NCBI GenBank assembly: GCA_000509105.1
Contig: BAIF02000027.1
Span: 47,044 to 111,043, forward strand
Source of the DNA: Clostridiales bacterium VE202-21
GTDB taxonomy: Bacteria > Bacillota > Clostridia > Lachnospirales > Lachnospiraceae
Length of the DNA: 64,000 bases
Reading direction: 5' to 3'
The number at the start of each line of letters is the position of its first letter. Position 1 is the first letter of the stretch. Below the pieces are notes generated by a model, which did no database searches, was not told where the DNA came from, and worked only from the letters and a program-made list of their open reading frames with translations. The position numbers and the translations under genes were made by a program. Below are positions 8,031 through 18,422 of this stretch, piece after piece.

Positions 8031-10244
8031 ATGCAGGATATAAAGAACTCTGAAGAGTATAAGAACCTTTGGACGCGTGCTAACTATGATGACCTGACAA
8101 AGGTATTGAACCGCAGGGCGGGCAGAGAACGTTTGATAAGTTTGTTTGAGAAGGCAAGAACAGAGAGCAGGATGCTGGTAGTGTCCCTGTGCGATGTGAA
8201 TGACCTGAAGCAGATCAATGACAGATACGGGCACCGCGAAGGCGACAATATGCTGCGATATGTTGCACAGGCCATGTCCCAGGAGCTGAAAGAAAAAGAT
8301 ATTCTTTTCCGGTTGAGCGGGGACGAATTTGTTATGGCGTTTTATGATGAGAATGAAAACAATGCGGAAAAGCGCATGCAGAGGATCCTGGCATATCTTA
8401 AGGAAAAAAAGAATTCCAGAAAAGTGGTCTACGAAACGTCTTTTTCCTATGGCCTTGTAGAAATCTATCCGGAAGAATGCTATATAGTTGAAGACCTTCT
8501 TGAAAAAGCGGACTGCAGAATGTATATTCAAAAAAGGAATTATCATATACTGCGTGCGAAGCAGAGGCTGGAGCAGCAGAAAGATTCTGGAGTCCGGGAG
8601 TTTTTATATGATAAGGAGCATCTTTATGATGCACTTATGGAAAGTACAGATGATTATATATTTGTTGGAAACATGAAAACAGGGGTATTCCGTTATCCGC
8701 CTGCTATGGTAAAGGAATTTGGGCTGCCGGGAGAGGTAGTAGAGAATGCCGCTGCGTTCTGGGGCGGGAAGATACACCCCTATGATGAACGACACTTTCT
8801 GGAGAGCAATCAGGAGATCGCCGACGGAAGGATGGAGTCCCATGATATCGAATACCGTGCCCGGAATGCCAGGGGAGAATGGATTTGGCTTCGCTGCCGC
8901 GGCAGGATGATCAGGGACGAGAGAGGCGAACCGAATCTGTTTGCGGGAATGATTACCAATCTGGGGCGTAATCATAAGACTGATCATATGACAGGCCTTG
9001 ACAACCGGTTTGAATTTGAGGGTGATGCAAAAAAATATATGGTTGATCTGGAGGCAACAGAGTATCTTGGAATTATGCTTTTGGATATGGATGACTTCCG
9101 CAATATCAACGACTTAAATAACCGTTCTTTTGGGGATGCCGTCCTGAAAATAATTGCACAGAAGATTGTCAAATTTCTTCCAGCCAATGCGAAAGTGTAC
9201 CGGATGGATGGGGATGAGTTTGGAATCCTGTTTCTGAATGGATGCCAGGAAGATGCGCTGGAGGTGTTCTGCCGGATTCAGAGACATTTTCAAAAGATTC
9301 AGGACTATAAGGGGCGCAAATATTACTGCACGATGTCGGCTGGTTTTGCTTCCTATCCGGAGGATTCGGATGACTATCAGGAACTGTTGCAGTACGCGAA
9401 TTACTCACTGGAATGTTCAAAACTAAAGGGGAAAAACCGGCTCACTGTATTTACGCAGGAGATCCTAGAGAGCAGAGGAAGAAAGCTTGAAATGACGGAA
9501 CTTCTCAGAGAAAGTATCGAGAGAGGCTTCACCGGATTTTCTTTGAATTACCAGCCTCTGATTGTCTCCGGGACAAAACAGCTGTGTGGGGCGGAAGCGC
9601 TTGCAAGATGGCAGTGCACTGCATTCGGCGATGTGCCGCCGTCAGAGTTTATACGGATCCTGGAGCAGAGCGGACTGATTATCAATGCCGGAAAATGGGT
9701 ATTTAGAGAAGCGGTCCGTCAGTGCAGTGAATGGATTAAGCGGAGGCCGGGTTTTCGAATGAGTATAAATCTTTCGTATCCCCAGATGCTGGAGGAGGAT
9801 TTTGAGGTCTTTGTACTTGGAACGCTGGATACTTTCCACGTACCATATGAAAATATCACCTTGGAAGTTACGGAGACCTATCTGATTGAGCAAGACGGCA
9901 TTGTACATGATATCATGGAAAGACTGCAGGAAAAAGGGATTCAAACAGCAATGGATGACTTTGGGATGGGGTATTCATCCCTATTCGAGTTGAAAAATAC
10001 GCCTGCAGATATCGTAAAGATAGACCAGGGATTTGTAAGCGGGCTGACAACAGATATGTTCACTGCCACATTTATCCGCTCAATCACAGAGCTATGCCAT
10101 GACGTAGGCAAAATAGTCTGCATGGAAGGCATAAAGACGGAAGAAGATTATAACGTTGCAAAAGAGATTGGGGTAGACCTGATACAGGGGTATTATTTTA
10201 GTAAAGCGCTTCCGCCAGGTAAGTTTGAAGAAGCGTTCTTATAA
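8031..10244 (+). CDS. Cyclic-di-GMP signalling protein, GGDEF-PAS-GGDEF-EAL
   Basis: A 737-residue cytoplasmic protein with no transmembrane segment. Domain order: GGDEF 1 (about 10-175, motif SGDEF near 97), PAS_3-like sensor (about 190-315), GGDEF 2 (about 320-475, motif DGDEF near 393) and EAL (about 485-737). The EAL core looks active: EALARW (about 521), EVTET, DDFGMGYSSL, KIDQGF and EGIKT are all present, so c-di-GMP phosphodiesterase activity is likely. The GGDEF motifs deviate at the first glycine; cyclase activity is uncertain. ATG has AAGGGG upstream and lies 20 bases after trpS, probably co-transcribed. Confidence 0.9.
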   Translation: MQDIKNSEEYKNLWTRANYDDLTKVLNRRAGRERLISLFEKARTESRMLVVSLCDVNDLKQINDRYGHREGDNMLRYVAQAMSQELKEKDILFRLSGDEFVMAFYDENENNAEKRMQRILAYLKEKKNSRKVVYETSFSYGLVEIYPEECYIVEDLLEKADCRMYIQKRNYHILRAKQRLEQQKDSGVREFLYDKEHLYDALMESTDDYIFVGNMKTGVFRYPPAMVKEFGLPGEVVENAAAFWGGKIHPYDERHFLESNQEIADGRMESHDIEYRARNARGEWIWLRCRGRMIRDERGEPNLFAGMITNLGRNHKTDHMTGLDNRFEFEGDAKKYMVDLEATEYLGIMLLDMDDFRNINDLNNRSFGDAVLKIIAQKIVKFLPANAKVYRMDGDEFGILFLNGCQEDALEVFCRIQRHFQKIQDYKGRKYYCTMSAGFASYPEDSDDYQELLQYANYSLECSKLKGKNRLTVFTQEILESRGRKLEMTELLRESIERGFTGFSLNYQPLIVSGTKQLCGAEALARWQCTAFGDVPPSEFIRILEQSGLIINAGKWVFREAVRQCSEWIKRRPGFRMSINLSYPQMLEEDFEVFVLGTLDTFHVPYENITLEVTETYLIEQDGIVHDIMERLQEKGIQTAMDDFGMGYSSLFELKNTPADIVKIDQGFVSGLTTDMFTATFIRSITELCHDVGKIVCMEGIKTEEDYNVAKEIGVDLIQGYYFSKALPPGKFEEAFL

Positions 10245-10282
10245 TAAAGGAATGCTTCTATAAAAAAGAAGTTCGGATAACA

Positions 10283-10317
10283 AAAAAAGTCTGAAAGCAA
10301 ATGCTTCCAGGCTTTTT
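10283..10317 (-). terminator. Rho-independent terminator of tRNA-Arg
   Basis: On the minus strand a 12-bp stem (AAGCCTGGAAGC with GCTTTCAGACTT, loop ATTT) is followed by a T7 run, directly downstream of the tRNA. Confidence 0.8.
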
Positions 10318-10319
10318 AG

Positions 10320-10393
10320 CGTGCGCGAGAAGATTCGAACTCCCGACCTTCTGGTCCGTAGCCAGACGCTCTATCCAGCTGAGCTACGCGCAC
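10320..10393 (-). tRNA. tRNA-Arg (anticodon ACG)
   Basis: Complete cloverleaf on the minus strand: acceptor GTGCGCG/CGCGCAC, D-arm, anticodon loop CTACGGA (ACG) and T-loop TTCGAAT. CCA is not encoded. Confidence 0.95.
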
Positions 10394-10528
10394 ATACTGC
10401 AACTATTTCGTTCACAGCAGATATTAGTATATAATAAAAATCATGGGTTGTCAATAGGTTTGCGAAAAAAACATTAGGAAGTCATTTGGCCTGCCGTATT
10501 CCGGCTCAGAGTGGGTCTGAAAAATTGA

Positions 10529-11230
10529 TCAAAAAAACTCGCTGAGAATTGTCTGGATTTTATAGTATTGTTCTTCTGTAATTAAAATTTTCCCCTTGTT
10601 TGAAGATAGCAGACCTTCTTTATAAAGAGCATCTAATTGGCGGTAAAGCGTACGGAGGCTTATATTTAATATTTGTGCCAGGTCTTCTTTTTTTGTTTTA
10701 ACAATGACTGGAAAATGTGTATTTGGACAATATTGATAAAGCTGGAGTAAAAGTTTATCCCGGGTGTTGTTTAAAAGTAAGCCGTCATTTTCTGTTAATA
10801 CCTGGTTAATGAAAGAAGAAAGATATTGAATATTTATCCATCCTAATATAGGGTCTGCTAATAATTCATTTATATATTTTTGGTTTGAAATACGGATATA
10901 GGAACAGGAAGAAATACAGCGTATGGTTGCCGTATGTTGTGTAAGAGTGGGATGTACGGCTTCAAAAAGCCCATAAATTTGTATAGGCCCTGCGGCGATG
11001 GATTTCAGCAATTTACCGGAAGGGCTGTATTTTTCCGTACAACAGTAACCATCCAGAAGAAGGTAGATATTGTTTGAAGGCATTTCATTCGAAATAAGCA
11101 GATCGTTTTTATCTGCGTGGTCAATTTTTAAATGTTCCTTGTGCAATAGTTCTATAAAGTCTTTGCTCAGTGGGTAGTGATAGTCTGGAGATGTAACATA
11201 CTGAATAATTTTCCGAAAATTAACCGACAT
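10529..11230 (-). CDS. Crp/Fnr-family transcriptional regulator
   Basis: A 233-residue protein: cyclic-nucleotide-binding-like beta-barrel (about 15-135, with NNIYLLLDGYC), long dimer helix and a C-terminal winged helix (KKEDLAQILNISLRTLYRQLDALYKEG). No cysteine pattern for an Fnr iron-sulfur cluster is evident. ATG at 11230 has AAAGGAAC 6 bases upstream; the longer reading from 11296 lacks a ribosome site. It is divergent from the yjjI gene across a 140-base gap, so it probably controls that operon. Confidence 0.85.
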   Translation of the reverse strand: MSVNFRKIIQYVTSPDYHYPLSKDFIELLHKEHLKIDHADKNDLLISNEMPSNNIYLLLDGYCCTEKYSPSGKLLKSIAAGPIQIYGLFEAVHPTLTQHTATIRCISSCSYIRISNQKYINELLADPILGWINIQYLSSFINQVLTENDGLLLNNTRDKLLLQLYQYCPNTHFPVIVKTKKEDLAQILNISLRTLYRQLDALYKEGLLSSNKGKILITEEQYYKIQTILSEFF

Positions 11231-11370
11231 TTTTTGTTCCTTTCTACCAAAAAAGTGACAGATGACATTTTTTGAAAGTGTCTGTAATGATATCATATTT
11301 TCAGATAAGGCGCAACCAGAAAATGAACCGGCCTCACATTAATATTTCTAATATTGGAGGAGGAAAAAAT

Positions 11371-12882
11371 ATGTTAAATATTACTGATTTAAAAAAGGAT
11401 GTAGAATCCGTGATTACGAACGGAGCTTTTACACATGAGCAGGCCATGATGAACTTGTCCGCAATTCCTTTAAACTATGTGGAGTTTTTTGAAACTACAA
11501 AAGAATTTCGAGAGCTTTTTGAGGCAGGATGTTTATGTACTATGACAGAAGGGAATGTTACGTATCAACCCAGATATGCCCTTCCTGATTATGAAAAATT
11601 AATGCGGGAGGGATGTAAGTTTCTGAGGCTGGATCCCCCAAAATGTTTGTTTGATGCGATACAGACACTGGAAATGTTTTACCGTCATATTCCATCTGTT
11701 ACGCATTATCCGGTGTATTTGGGGTCAGTTGATAAACTTTTGGAACCGTTTATGGATGACGAGCATGCATATGACCTGATCAAAAGTTTTTTGATTTTTT
11801 TAGACCGCTCGATTCCTGATTCCTATTGTCATATGAATCTTGGTCCTGAAGCTACCAGAGCGGGAGAAATGATTGTTGAAATTGAAACAGAGCTGAAAAA
11901 TGCAATTCCATCTATCACATTACTTTATGATTCTGACATAACGCCTGATAATTTTGCAGAAAAATGTGTTATCTGTGCGTTGAATTGTGCAAAGCCAAGC
12001 TTTGCAAATCATAAAGAGTATAGTAAATTGTATGATGTGCCATATGGCATTGCAAGCTGTTATAACGCACTTCCAGTTTCCGGAGGCTCGTATACTTTAT
12101 CAAGAATTGTACTCAGCAGGCTGGCAGAGAGGGCCAAGGATAGTGAACATTTTGTAAATGAATTGCTGCCGCATGCGGTGAAGGTATTATGTGAATATAT
12201 CGAACAAAAGATTGAGTTTTTAGTGGAAAAGAGCCATTTTTTCAAGTCTAATTTTCTTGTAAAAGAAGGATTTTTGAAAGTAGAAAATTTCACGGGTATG
12301 TTTGGCATTGTTGGAATGAACGAATGTGTAAACAGGCTGATGGAAAAAGAAGGACGGCCGGATAAGTATGGTTACAGTGAATATGCAGATCAGTTGGCGG
12401 TTAATATATTAGAGACAATGAAAGAATGTGTGAATTCTTTTAAAAGTAAATATTGTAACTGCACAGATCATCATTTTACTATGCATGCACAAGTAGGGAT
12501 TGACAGTGATTATGATATCAGCCCCGGAGCAAGAATTGCAATTGGTTCTGAACTTCCGCTGCATGAGCATCTAAAACATTGTGGCATGGTACATCCTTAC
12601 TTCACATCGGGTGTCGGGGATATCTTTCCATTTGATGCTACAGCGCAGAGAAACCCTGATGCAATCCTGGATATGATAAAGGGAGGATTCTCTCAGGGAA
12701 TGAGATATTTTTCTACCTACTCATCTGACAGCGATGTTATACGTATCACCGGGTATCTGGTGAAAAAATCAGACGTCGCAAAATTGGATGCAGGAATTGC
12801 TGTTCCGCAGGCAAACGCTATGTGGGGATACTATGAGGTGAAGAACAGTAAGGTTTATGATAGAAAGGTGCGAAATTTATAA
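11371..12882 (+). CDS. yjjI: YjjI-family glycyl radical enzyme
   Basis: A 503-residue protein close in length to E. coli YjjI (about 516). Near the C-terminus it has the glycyl radical loop RITGYLVKK, with the predicted radical Gly at about 461. Candidate thiyl-radical cysteines lie in the middle region (for example GMNEC and the cluster around residues 205-230), but I cannot assign one. The family resembles anaerobic ribonucleotide reductase in parts; its reaction is unknown. ATG 11371 follows GGAGGAGG. The next gene is its activase, and the operon continues with purine nucleoside uptake and breakdown, pointing to a nucleoside-derived substrate. Confidence 0.88.
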   Translation: MLNITDLKKDVESVITNGAFTHEQAMMNLSAIPLNYVEFFETTKEFRELFEAGCLCTMTEGNVTYQPRYALPDYEKLMREGCKFLRLDPPKCLFDAIQTLEMFYRHIPSVTHYPVYLGSVDKLLEPFMDDEHAYDLIKSFLIFLDRSIPDSYCHMNLGPEATRAGEMIVEIETELKNAIPSITLLYDSDITPDNFAEKCVICALNCAKPSFANHKEYSKLYDVPYGIASCYNALPVSGGSYTLSRIVLSRLAERAKDSEHFVNELLPHAVKVLCEYIEQKIEFLVEKSHFFKSNFLVKEGFLKVENFTGMFGIVGMNECVNRLMEKEGRPDKYGYSEYADQLAVNILETMKECVNSFKSKYCNCTDHHFTMHAQVGIDSDYDISPGARIAIGSELPLHEHLKHCGMVHPYFTSGVGDIFPFDATAQRNPDAILDMIKGGFSQGMRYFSTYSSDSDVIRITGYLVKKSDVAKLDAGIAVPQANAMWGYYEVKNSKVYDRKVRNL

Positions 12883-13721
12883 TGGCTGCGGTGAATAAAA
12901 TCATACATAGCAGCGTAGTGGATGGGCCGGGGAACAGGGCTGCGGTATTCCTTCAGGGATGTAATTATAAATGTGTTTACTGCCATAATCCGGAAACGAT
13001 AGAAAAATGTACAGGATGCGGACTCTGTATAGAACAATGCCCGGCCGGAGCATTGCGTTTGGAGAAAGGAACTGTGCAGTGGGATAAAATGCTTTGTTGT
13101 GAGTGTGATACCTGCGTCCATGTTTGTCCGCATCTGTCATCCCCAAAAACAAAGAATTATACAGCAAGGCAGATAATGGAGGAGATTCGGGGTGATATAC
13201 CTTTTATACGGGGGATAACAACATCAGGAGGGGAGTGTTCCCTGCAGAGAGATTTTATCGTTGAGTTGTTTAAGCTGGCAAAGGAACAGGGACTTACTAC
13301 ATTGGCAGACAGTAATGGCAGTTACGACTATACTCAGGATGAGGAACTTTTACAGGTTTGCGATGGCCTTATGCTGGATGTGAAAGCATTTGACCCGGAT
13401 GCACATATTAGGCTGACAGGAATGGATAATAAAATGGTTTTAAAAAATGCAGTATTTCTGGCAGAACATGAAAAGCTGGAAGAAATTCGTACGGTAATCG
13501 TACCGGAGTACTTACCAAATAAAGATACGGTGGATAGGATCACGAGATTGTTAAGACCATATTTAAAGAGAAGAGAAATCCGATATAAACTTATCGCATA
13601 CAGGCCGTTTGGGGTCCGGGCTCCTTACAGGGAAACACTGCGGTCTCCCGATCCTTCGGAGATGCAGCGCTATAAAGAGATCGCGCTGAAAAATGGATTT
13701 CATGATATTGTAATAATCTGA
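12882..13721 (+). CDS. yjjW: YjjW-family glycyl radical enzyme activase (radical SAM)
   Basis: Installs the glycyl radical on YjjI using S-adenosylmethionine. Radical SAM cysteines are C27, C31 and C34 in GCNYKCVYCHNP. A ferredoxin-like insert follows, with C43-x2-C46-x2-C49-x3-C53 and a second set around C72/C73, C75, C78 and C82, for two extra 4Fe-4S clusters. TTSGGECSLQ is the SAM-binding GGE motif. ATG overlaps the yjjI stop (TAATG), so the two are translationally coupled. 279 residues. Confidence 0.9.
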   Translation: MAAVNKIIHSSVVDGPGNRAAVFLQGCNYKCVYCHNPETIEKCTGCGLCIEQCPAGALRLEKGTVQWDKMLCCECDTCVHVCPHLSSPKTKNYTARQIMEEIRGDIPFIRGITTSGGECSLQRDFIVELFKLAKEQGLTTLADSNGSYDYTQDEELLQVCDGLMLDVKAFDPDAHIRLTGMDNKMVLKNAVFLAEHEKLEEIRTVIVPEYLPNKDTVDRITRLLRPYLKRREIRYKLIAYRPFGVRAPYRETLRSPDPSEMQRYKEIALKNGFHDIVII

Positions 13722-13749
13722 TAGTGTCACGAAAGAAAGGAGGAGTTCT

Positions 13750-14694
13750 ATGATGAAAATCTGTATCGACTGCGATCCGGGAGTGGACGATTCACTGGCA
13801 ATATTATTTGCGTTATGCCGGCCGGATATTGAAATTGTCGGAATTACGACAAGTGCTGGGAATGTAACTGCAAAGCAGGGGGCCGAGAATACATTAAGGA
13901 TTCTGAAGCTGGCAGGAATGGAGGGGAGAATACCAGTCTGTATTGGTGCGGAAAGCCCGCTGGAAGGGGAATGCGGAGAATTCCCGTATTTTATACATGG
14001 AAAAAATGGGATTGGAAATGTTGAGTTACCCGCAGCAGAGCAAAAGCCAATAGAAATGGATGTTTGTGATTTCCTGTATCAAAAGGCATGCGAAAATGAA
14101 GGGGAAATGACATTAATTACATTAGGGCGTATGACAAATATCGCTATGGTGTTGGCAAAATATCCAGACTTTCATAAAAAAATCAAGCGGGTTGTTTCCA
14201 TGGGGGGAACTCTGCATGCATCAGGAAATGTGTCACCGGTAGTGGAAGCTAACATAGGCGGGGATCCGGAGGCAGCGGATATTGTAGTACAGACTCCGTG
14301 GAACTTAACAATGGTCGGCTTGGATGTCACTTTAAAGACAATCCTTAGAAAAACAGATATCGATCAGGCGCTTGGCAGCTGCCGACAAGAATGCAAAGAG
14401 CTGCTTGTATTCTTACAACAAGAAATGAAGTGGTATATGCAGGGCGCTCACCGTCAAAATTGGATGCGGGAGTGCTGCCCGCTTCATGATCCACTGGCAA
14501 TGGTTATTGCAGCGGATCCCGCGCTTGTTAGCACACAAAAACGAATTACGAGGATTGAGTGTGAAGGAAAGTATTGTCGTGGTATGGTTGTAACAGATTT
14601 AAGAGAGCACCCGATAAAAGGGAGATATGTTGAACATTGTATAAATGTAGATTCTGAAAAAGTACTGAATACATTATTTGCAGCTTTTCAGTAA
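13750..14694 (+). CDS. Nucleoside hydrolase (inosine/uridine-preferring family)
   Basis: Cleaves ribonucleosides to base and ribose. The N-terminal calcium site DCDPGVDD (about 7-14) is intact. The second family element appears as HGKNGIGNV, where many homologues have HGxDGLG. 314 residues, normal length. Starts with ATGATG after AAAGGAGG, so either of the first two codons may be used. Sits 28 bases after yjjW and ahead of a nucleoside ABC importer, supporting a purine nucleoside role. Confidence 0.9.
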   Translation: MMKICIDCDPGVDDSLAILFALCRPDIEIVGITTSAGNVTAKQGAENTLRILKLAGMEGRIPVCIGAESPLEGECGEFPYFIHGKNGIGNVELPAAEQKPIEMDVCDFLYQKACENEGEMTLITLGRMTNIAMVLAKYPDFHKKIKRVVSMGGTLHASGNVSPVVEANIGGDPEAADIVVQTPWNLTMVGLDVTLKTILRKTDIDQALGSCRQECKELLVFLQQEMKWYMQGAHRQNWMRECCPLHDPLAMVIAADPALVSTQKRITRIECEGKYCRGMVVTDLREHPIKGRYVEHCINVDSEKVLNTLFAAFQ

Positions 14695-14734
14695 CTTTTA
14701 TTAATGAGGAGTAATACAGCAAAGGAGAAAGAAT

Positions 14735-15790
14735 ATGAAAAAGGTAGTATCGTTTTTATTAACACTTATCATGGTATTTGGTCTAATGGGATGTGCAGGT
14801 TCGGACAAAGAGAAGAAAAAGGAGGACACAAATGTGTCCGGAAATGAGAATACGGATCTAAAGGCTGCTGTCATATTGGGAATAGGAGGACTTGGAGATC
14901 AATCTTATAACGATTTGGTTTATAGCGGGTTAGAGCGTGCAAAGGAAGAATTGGGAGTAGATTTTGACTATGCAGAGCCCAAAGAAGTTACAGATTTTGA
15001 AACGATTCTTAGGGATATGAGTGATTCTGGTGAGTATGCAGTCATTATTGGAATCGCTTTTGATCAATTGGATGCTTTTACAATGGTTGTACCGGACTAT
15101 CCTGATCAGCAGTACGCACTCATTGATGCGACGCTTCTTGAAGAAAATGTGGCAAGCTATGCAAGCAAGGAGCAGGAGGGCGCATTTCTTGTAGGTGCGC
15201 TTGCAGCTTATATGAAACAGGATGCGGCGTCCTATCATTTGGAGGATAATCACAAGTATGGGTTTGTCGGCGCAATGGAGTCAGAAACAATTGACCGGTT
15301 TGCCGCAGGCTATCAGGCTGGCGTTAAGTATGTAGACTCAGATGCCGATGTGGCCATACAATATGTAGGAGGAGATAATCCTTTTGGGGATACTACAACA
15401 GCTAAGGAAATCGCAGGCAGCCAGTTTGCAAAAGGATATGATATTATTTTCCATGCTGCGGGAGGATCAGGTCTTGGAGTATTTGCAGCCGCAAAAGAGT
15501 CTGATTTCATCGCAATCGGTGTGAATTCAAATCAGAATACAGTAGATCCAGATCATATTGTTGCAAGCATGCTCAAGCGGGTAGACAATGCAGCATATGA
15601 TATTGTAGAATCTACAGTAAATGGCAATCTAAAAGTTGGTGAAGAAACCGTACTGGGTCTGTCTGATGAAGGAATTGGTTATACATTAGAGGGGAGCAAT
15701 ATAAAAGTTCCGGATGAAATTGTAGAGCAGTTAGAAACAATTAAATCGCAGATTATCAGTGGAGATATCGAAGTACCATCAGAGCTGTAA
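14735..15790 (+). CDS. BMP-family nucleoside-binding lipoprotein
   Basis: Extracytoplasmic substrate-binding component of the nucleoside ABC importer encoded downstream. Type II signal peptide with lipobox LMGC, acylated Cys at 20, then a charged linker. The body has the PnrA/Med pattern: GLGDQSYND, YAEPKEVTDFETILRDM-like segment, IGIAFDQ, AAGGSGLGVF and GVNSNQN. 351 residues. In this family purine nucleosides such as inosine and guanosine are common ligands. Confidence 0.92.
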   Translation: MKKVVSFLLTLIMVFGLMGCAGSDKEKKKEDTNVSGNENTDLKAAVILGIGGLGDQSYNDLVYSGLERAKEELGVDFDYAEPKEVTDFETILRDMSDSGEYAVIIGIAFDQLDAFTMVVPDYPDQQYALIDATLLEENVASYASKEQEGAFLVGALAAYMKQDAASYHLEDNHKYGFVGAMESETIDRFAAGYQAGVKYVDSDADVAIQYVGGDNPFGDTTTAKEIAGSQFAKGYDIIFHAAGGSGLGVFAAAKESDFIAIGVNSNQNTVDPDHIVASMLKRVDNAAYDIVESTVNGNLKVGEETVLGLSDEGIGYTLEGSNIKVPDEIVEQLETIKSQIISGDIEVPSEL

Positions 15791-15797
15791 AAATTAG

Positions 15798-15837
15798 AAA
15801 AAGAAGATGTTTTTTATCGGGGAACATCTTCTTTTTT
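15798..15837 (+). terminator. Intra-operon terminator or attenuator after the binding-protein gene
   Basis: AAGAAGATGTT pairs with AACATCTTCTT and is followed by a T6 run, in the gap between the binding protein and the ATPase. Placed like this it would lower expression of the membrane parts relative to the lipoprotein, a usual pattern in ABC operons. Confidence 0.75.
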
Positions 15838-15853
15838 ATAGAGAATAGTTGAG

Positions 15854-17360
15854 GTGACAACGGTGTTAGCTGTAGAAATGAGAAATATTACAAAACGTTT
15901 TGGGAGTTTCACTGCAAACGACCAGATCAACTTTTTGGTGGAAAAAGGGGAGATACACTGTCTGCTTGGAGAAAACGGTGCGGGGAAAACAACTCTCATG
16001 AATATACTGTTTGGTTTATATAAGGCAGATGAAGGATCCCTGAAAATAAATGGAGAGGATATCGTAAAGCATTCAGCAAAGAAAGCATTCCAATGTGGGC
16101 TTGGCATGGTGCATCAGCATTTTATGCTCGTAGATGCACTGACAGTGTGGGAAAATGTAGTTGTAGGGAATGAACCGGGCAGATTTGCGATTGACAGAAA
16201 GACAAGCATTCAGCAGGTACAGCAAATTTCAGACTGTTATAATTTCGGACTAAATGTAGAAGATAAAGTCTCGGAGTTGTCCATAGGCATGAAGCAGCGT
16301 GTTGAAATACTGAAAACACTTTATCGGGGGGCAGAAATCATTATTTTGGATGAACCGACTGCTGTGCTTACGCCTCAGGAAGTGGAACAGCTGCTGGACA
16401 TTTTCCGGGACATAAAAAGGCAGGGAAAAACCATTATTTTTATTACACACAAATTAAATGAGACAAAAGCGGTCTCTGACTCTGTTACAGTTTTGCGGGG
16501 AGGAAAATCAGTATTTAGTGCGGCTACAAAAGATGTGGACATAAAGACTCTTGCGAACAAGATGGTCGGCCATGAGGTTGCTTTTAATCTAAAACGGCTT
16601 CCGAATGATATTGGAGAGGCTGTTGTTTCTCTCAATCAGGTACGTATTTTAGACAATGCTCAAGAGACAGTATCATTTGATATTCATGCAGGAGAGATTT
16701 TGGGAATTGCCGGTGTAGAAGGAAATGGCCAGATGCAGCTAGAGGAAATTCTGATGGGATTTCAAAAATGTAAAGAGGGATCCATAATAATCAAAGGGGA
16801 TGATGTAACAAAATGGTCCACTAGAAAACGCTTAGAGAAGGGGATCAGCTATATTCCATCGGAAAGACATCAAAGGGCAATACTAACTAACTTTTCAATT
16901 TTGGATAATTATTTACTGGGAAATCAATATAATAAAAAGTTTGTAAAAAAGGAACTGATTAATTATACATACTTAAACAAAATGGTATCAGCATCAATGA
17001 AAAAATATGATGTACGTGCGATAGACGAGAAACAGACTGTTGGTTCCTTATCAGGCGGAAACCAACAAAAAATGGTTCTTAGCCGTGAAGTGGAGAAAAA
17101 TTCGGATTTTGTGCTTGTTTGTCAACCGGTACGTGGGTTGGATATAGGTGCCATTCATTATATTCATAAAATATTATTAGAATTAAGAAAACAAGGGAAA
17201 GCGATTTTATTAATTTCTGCAGAGCTGACAGATATTTTTTCAGCTCAGCGATAGAATTGCGGTATTATACAAAGGTGAAGTGATGGCTCTGAAAAAGAAT
17301 GAAGAATTTACGAAAGAGTCCATAGGTCTTTTAATGGCTGGACAGAAAGGCGGGGAATAA
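15854..17360 (+). pseudogene. Nucleoside ABC transporter ATP-binding protein (two-domain), frameshifted near the end
   Basis: Double ATPase of the RbsA/NupA type. First domain: Walker A GENGAGKTT (39-47), signature LSIGMKQR and Walker B IIILDEPTAVLTPQE. Second domain has a degenerate Walker A (GVEGNGQMQ) and signature LSGGNQQK. The frame stops early at 17252 because of a six-T run at 17235-17240; with five Ts it continues as IFQLSDRIAVLYKGEVMALKK to the stop at 17358-17360, giving the usual length of about 501 residues and abutting the next gene's ATG. The truncated form would lose the last 36 or so residues and may still work. Slippage in the T run, mutation or base-calling error are all possible. 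GTG 15854 is the likely start. Confidence 0.85.
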
Positions 17361-18422
17361 ATGGGGGTGCAGGAAAAAAGAAAAAGTCATTTGATGCTGC
17401 CTGATCTGCAAAATTTATTGCTGTCAGCCATTGCAATCATCTTATCTTTATTTATAACAGCGGCTATTATGTTAGCTTCTGGATATCACCCGATTGAGGC
17501 TTTTCGGGCATTACTTGATGGCGCTTTTGGCTCTCGAAATTCGATGGCTACAACGTTGGGCAAGACCATACCATTAGTGTTTGTGGGTTTGGCATGTGCA
17601 TATTCCAATAAGGGCGGGCTTTTTAACATTGGCTGTGAAGGACAGTTGTATATTGGAGGACTTGCGGCAACAGTCACAGCTTTGCAAATGCAGGGTATGC
17701 CCAGAGTCCTGGTATTAGCAGCATCTTTTACTGCGGGGATGTTGGCTGGCGGGCTTGTCGGCGGGGTGAATGGTTTCTTAAAAGCGAAATTGAATATCAA
17801 TGAAGTATTAGTAGCAATCATGCTGAACTATATCTTAAAGTTTTTTGCCAGTTATTGTGTACATGGCCCCTTACAGGATCCAGAGTCCAGTGTGGCACAG
17901 ACTACTGCGATTGGGGAGAATTATATGCTTACAAAATTAGTGCCTAAATCTCAGTTAACTACAGCTGTTTTGATCGGAATCCTATTGGCTGTCTTATTAT
18001 ATCTTTTTTTTAATAAAACAAGGGCGGGATTCAATATCAGGGCTGTTGGAGAGAATGGTACGGCAGCGCAGGCATCTGGTATTGGAATGATACGTACAGT
18101 GATTATGACGATGGCTGTGAGTGGTGCATTAGCTGCACTGACAGGTATTACGGAAGTATTTGGAAAAACAGGGAAATTTGTGGATGGTTTTTCACCAGGT
18201 TATGGCTTCACCGGTATTGCAGTGGCAGTGTTAGGACGAAATCATCCGTTAGGCGTGCTATTGAGCGCACTTCTGTTTGGAATCATGGAATCCGGGGCAA
18301 TGAAAATGAGCTACATAGCAGGAGTATCTACCAGTATGATTAAGGTAATGCAGGGGCTGGTGATCCTGTTTGTAGCAACGCCTGAACTTGTTTCTTTCAT
18401 AAAGGGAAAGGGGGCAAAATAG
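17361..18422 (+). CDS. Nucleoside ABC transporter permease (BPD_transp_2 family)
   Basis: 353-residue inner-membrane protein with about nine to ten hydrophobic helices. Contains FNIGCEGQLYIGG and IRAVGENGTAAQASGI, signatures of the RbsC/NupP permease class. ATG directly follows the stop of the ATPase gene when its frameshift is corrected. Pairs with the next permease to form the channel. Confidence 0.92.
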   Translation: MGVQEKRKSHLMLPDLQNLLLSAIAIILSLFITAAIMLASGYHPIEAFRALLDGAFGSRNSMATTLGKTIPLVFVGLACAYSNKGGLFNIGCEGQLYIGGLAATVTALQMQGMPRVLVLAASFTAGMLAGGLVGGVNGFLKAKLNINEVLVAIMLNYILKFFASYCVHGPLQDPESSVAQTTAIGENYMLTKLVPKSQLTTAVLIGILLAVLLYLFFNKTRAGFNIRAVGENGTAAQASGIGMIRTVIMTMAVSGALAALTGITEVFGKTGKFVDGFSPGYGFTGIAVAVLGRNHPLGVLLSALLFGIMESGAMKMSYIAGVSTSMIKVMQGLVILFVATPELVSFIKGKGAK

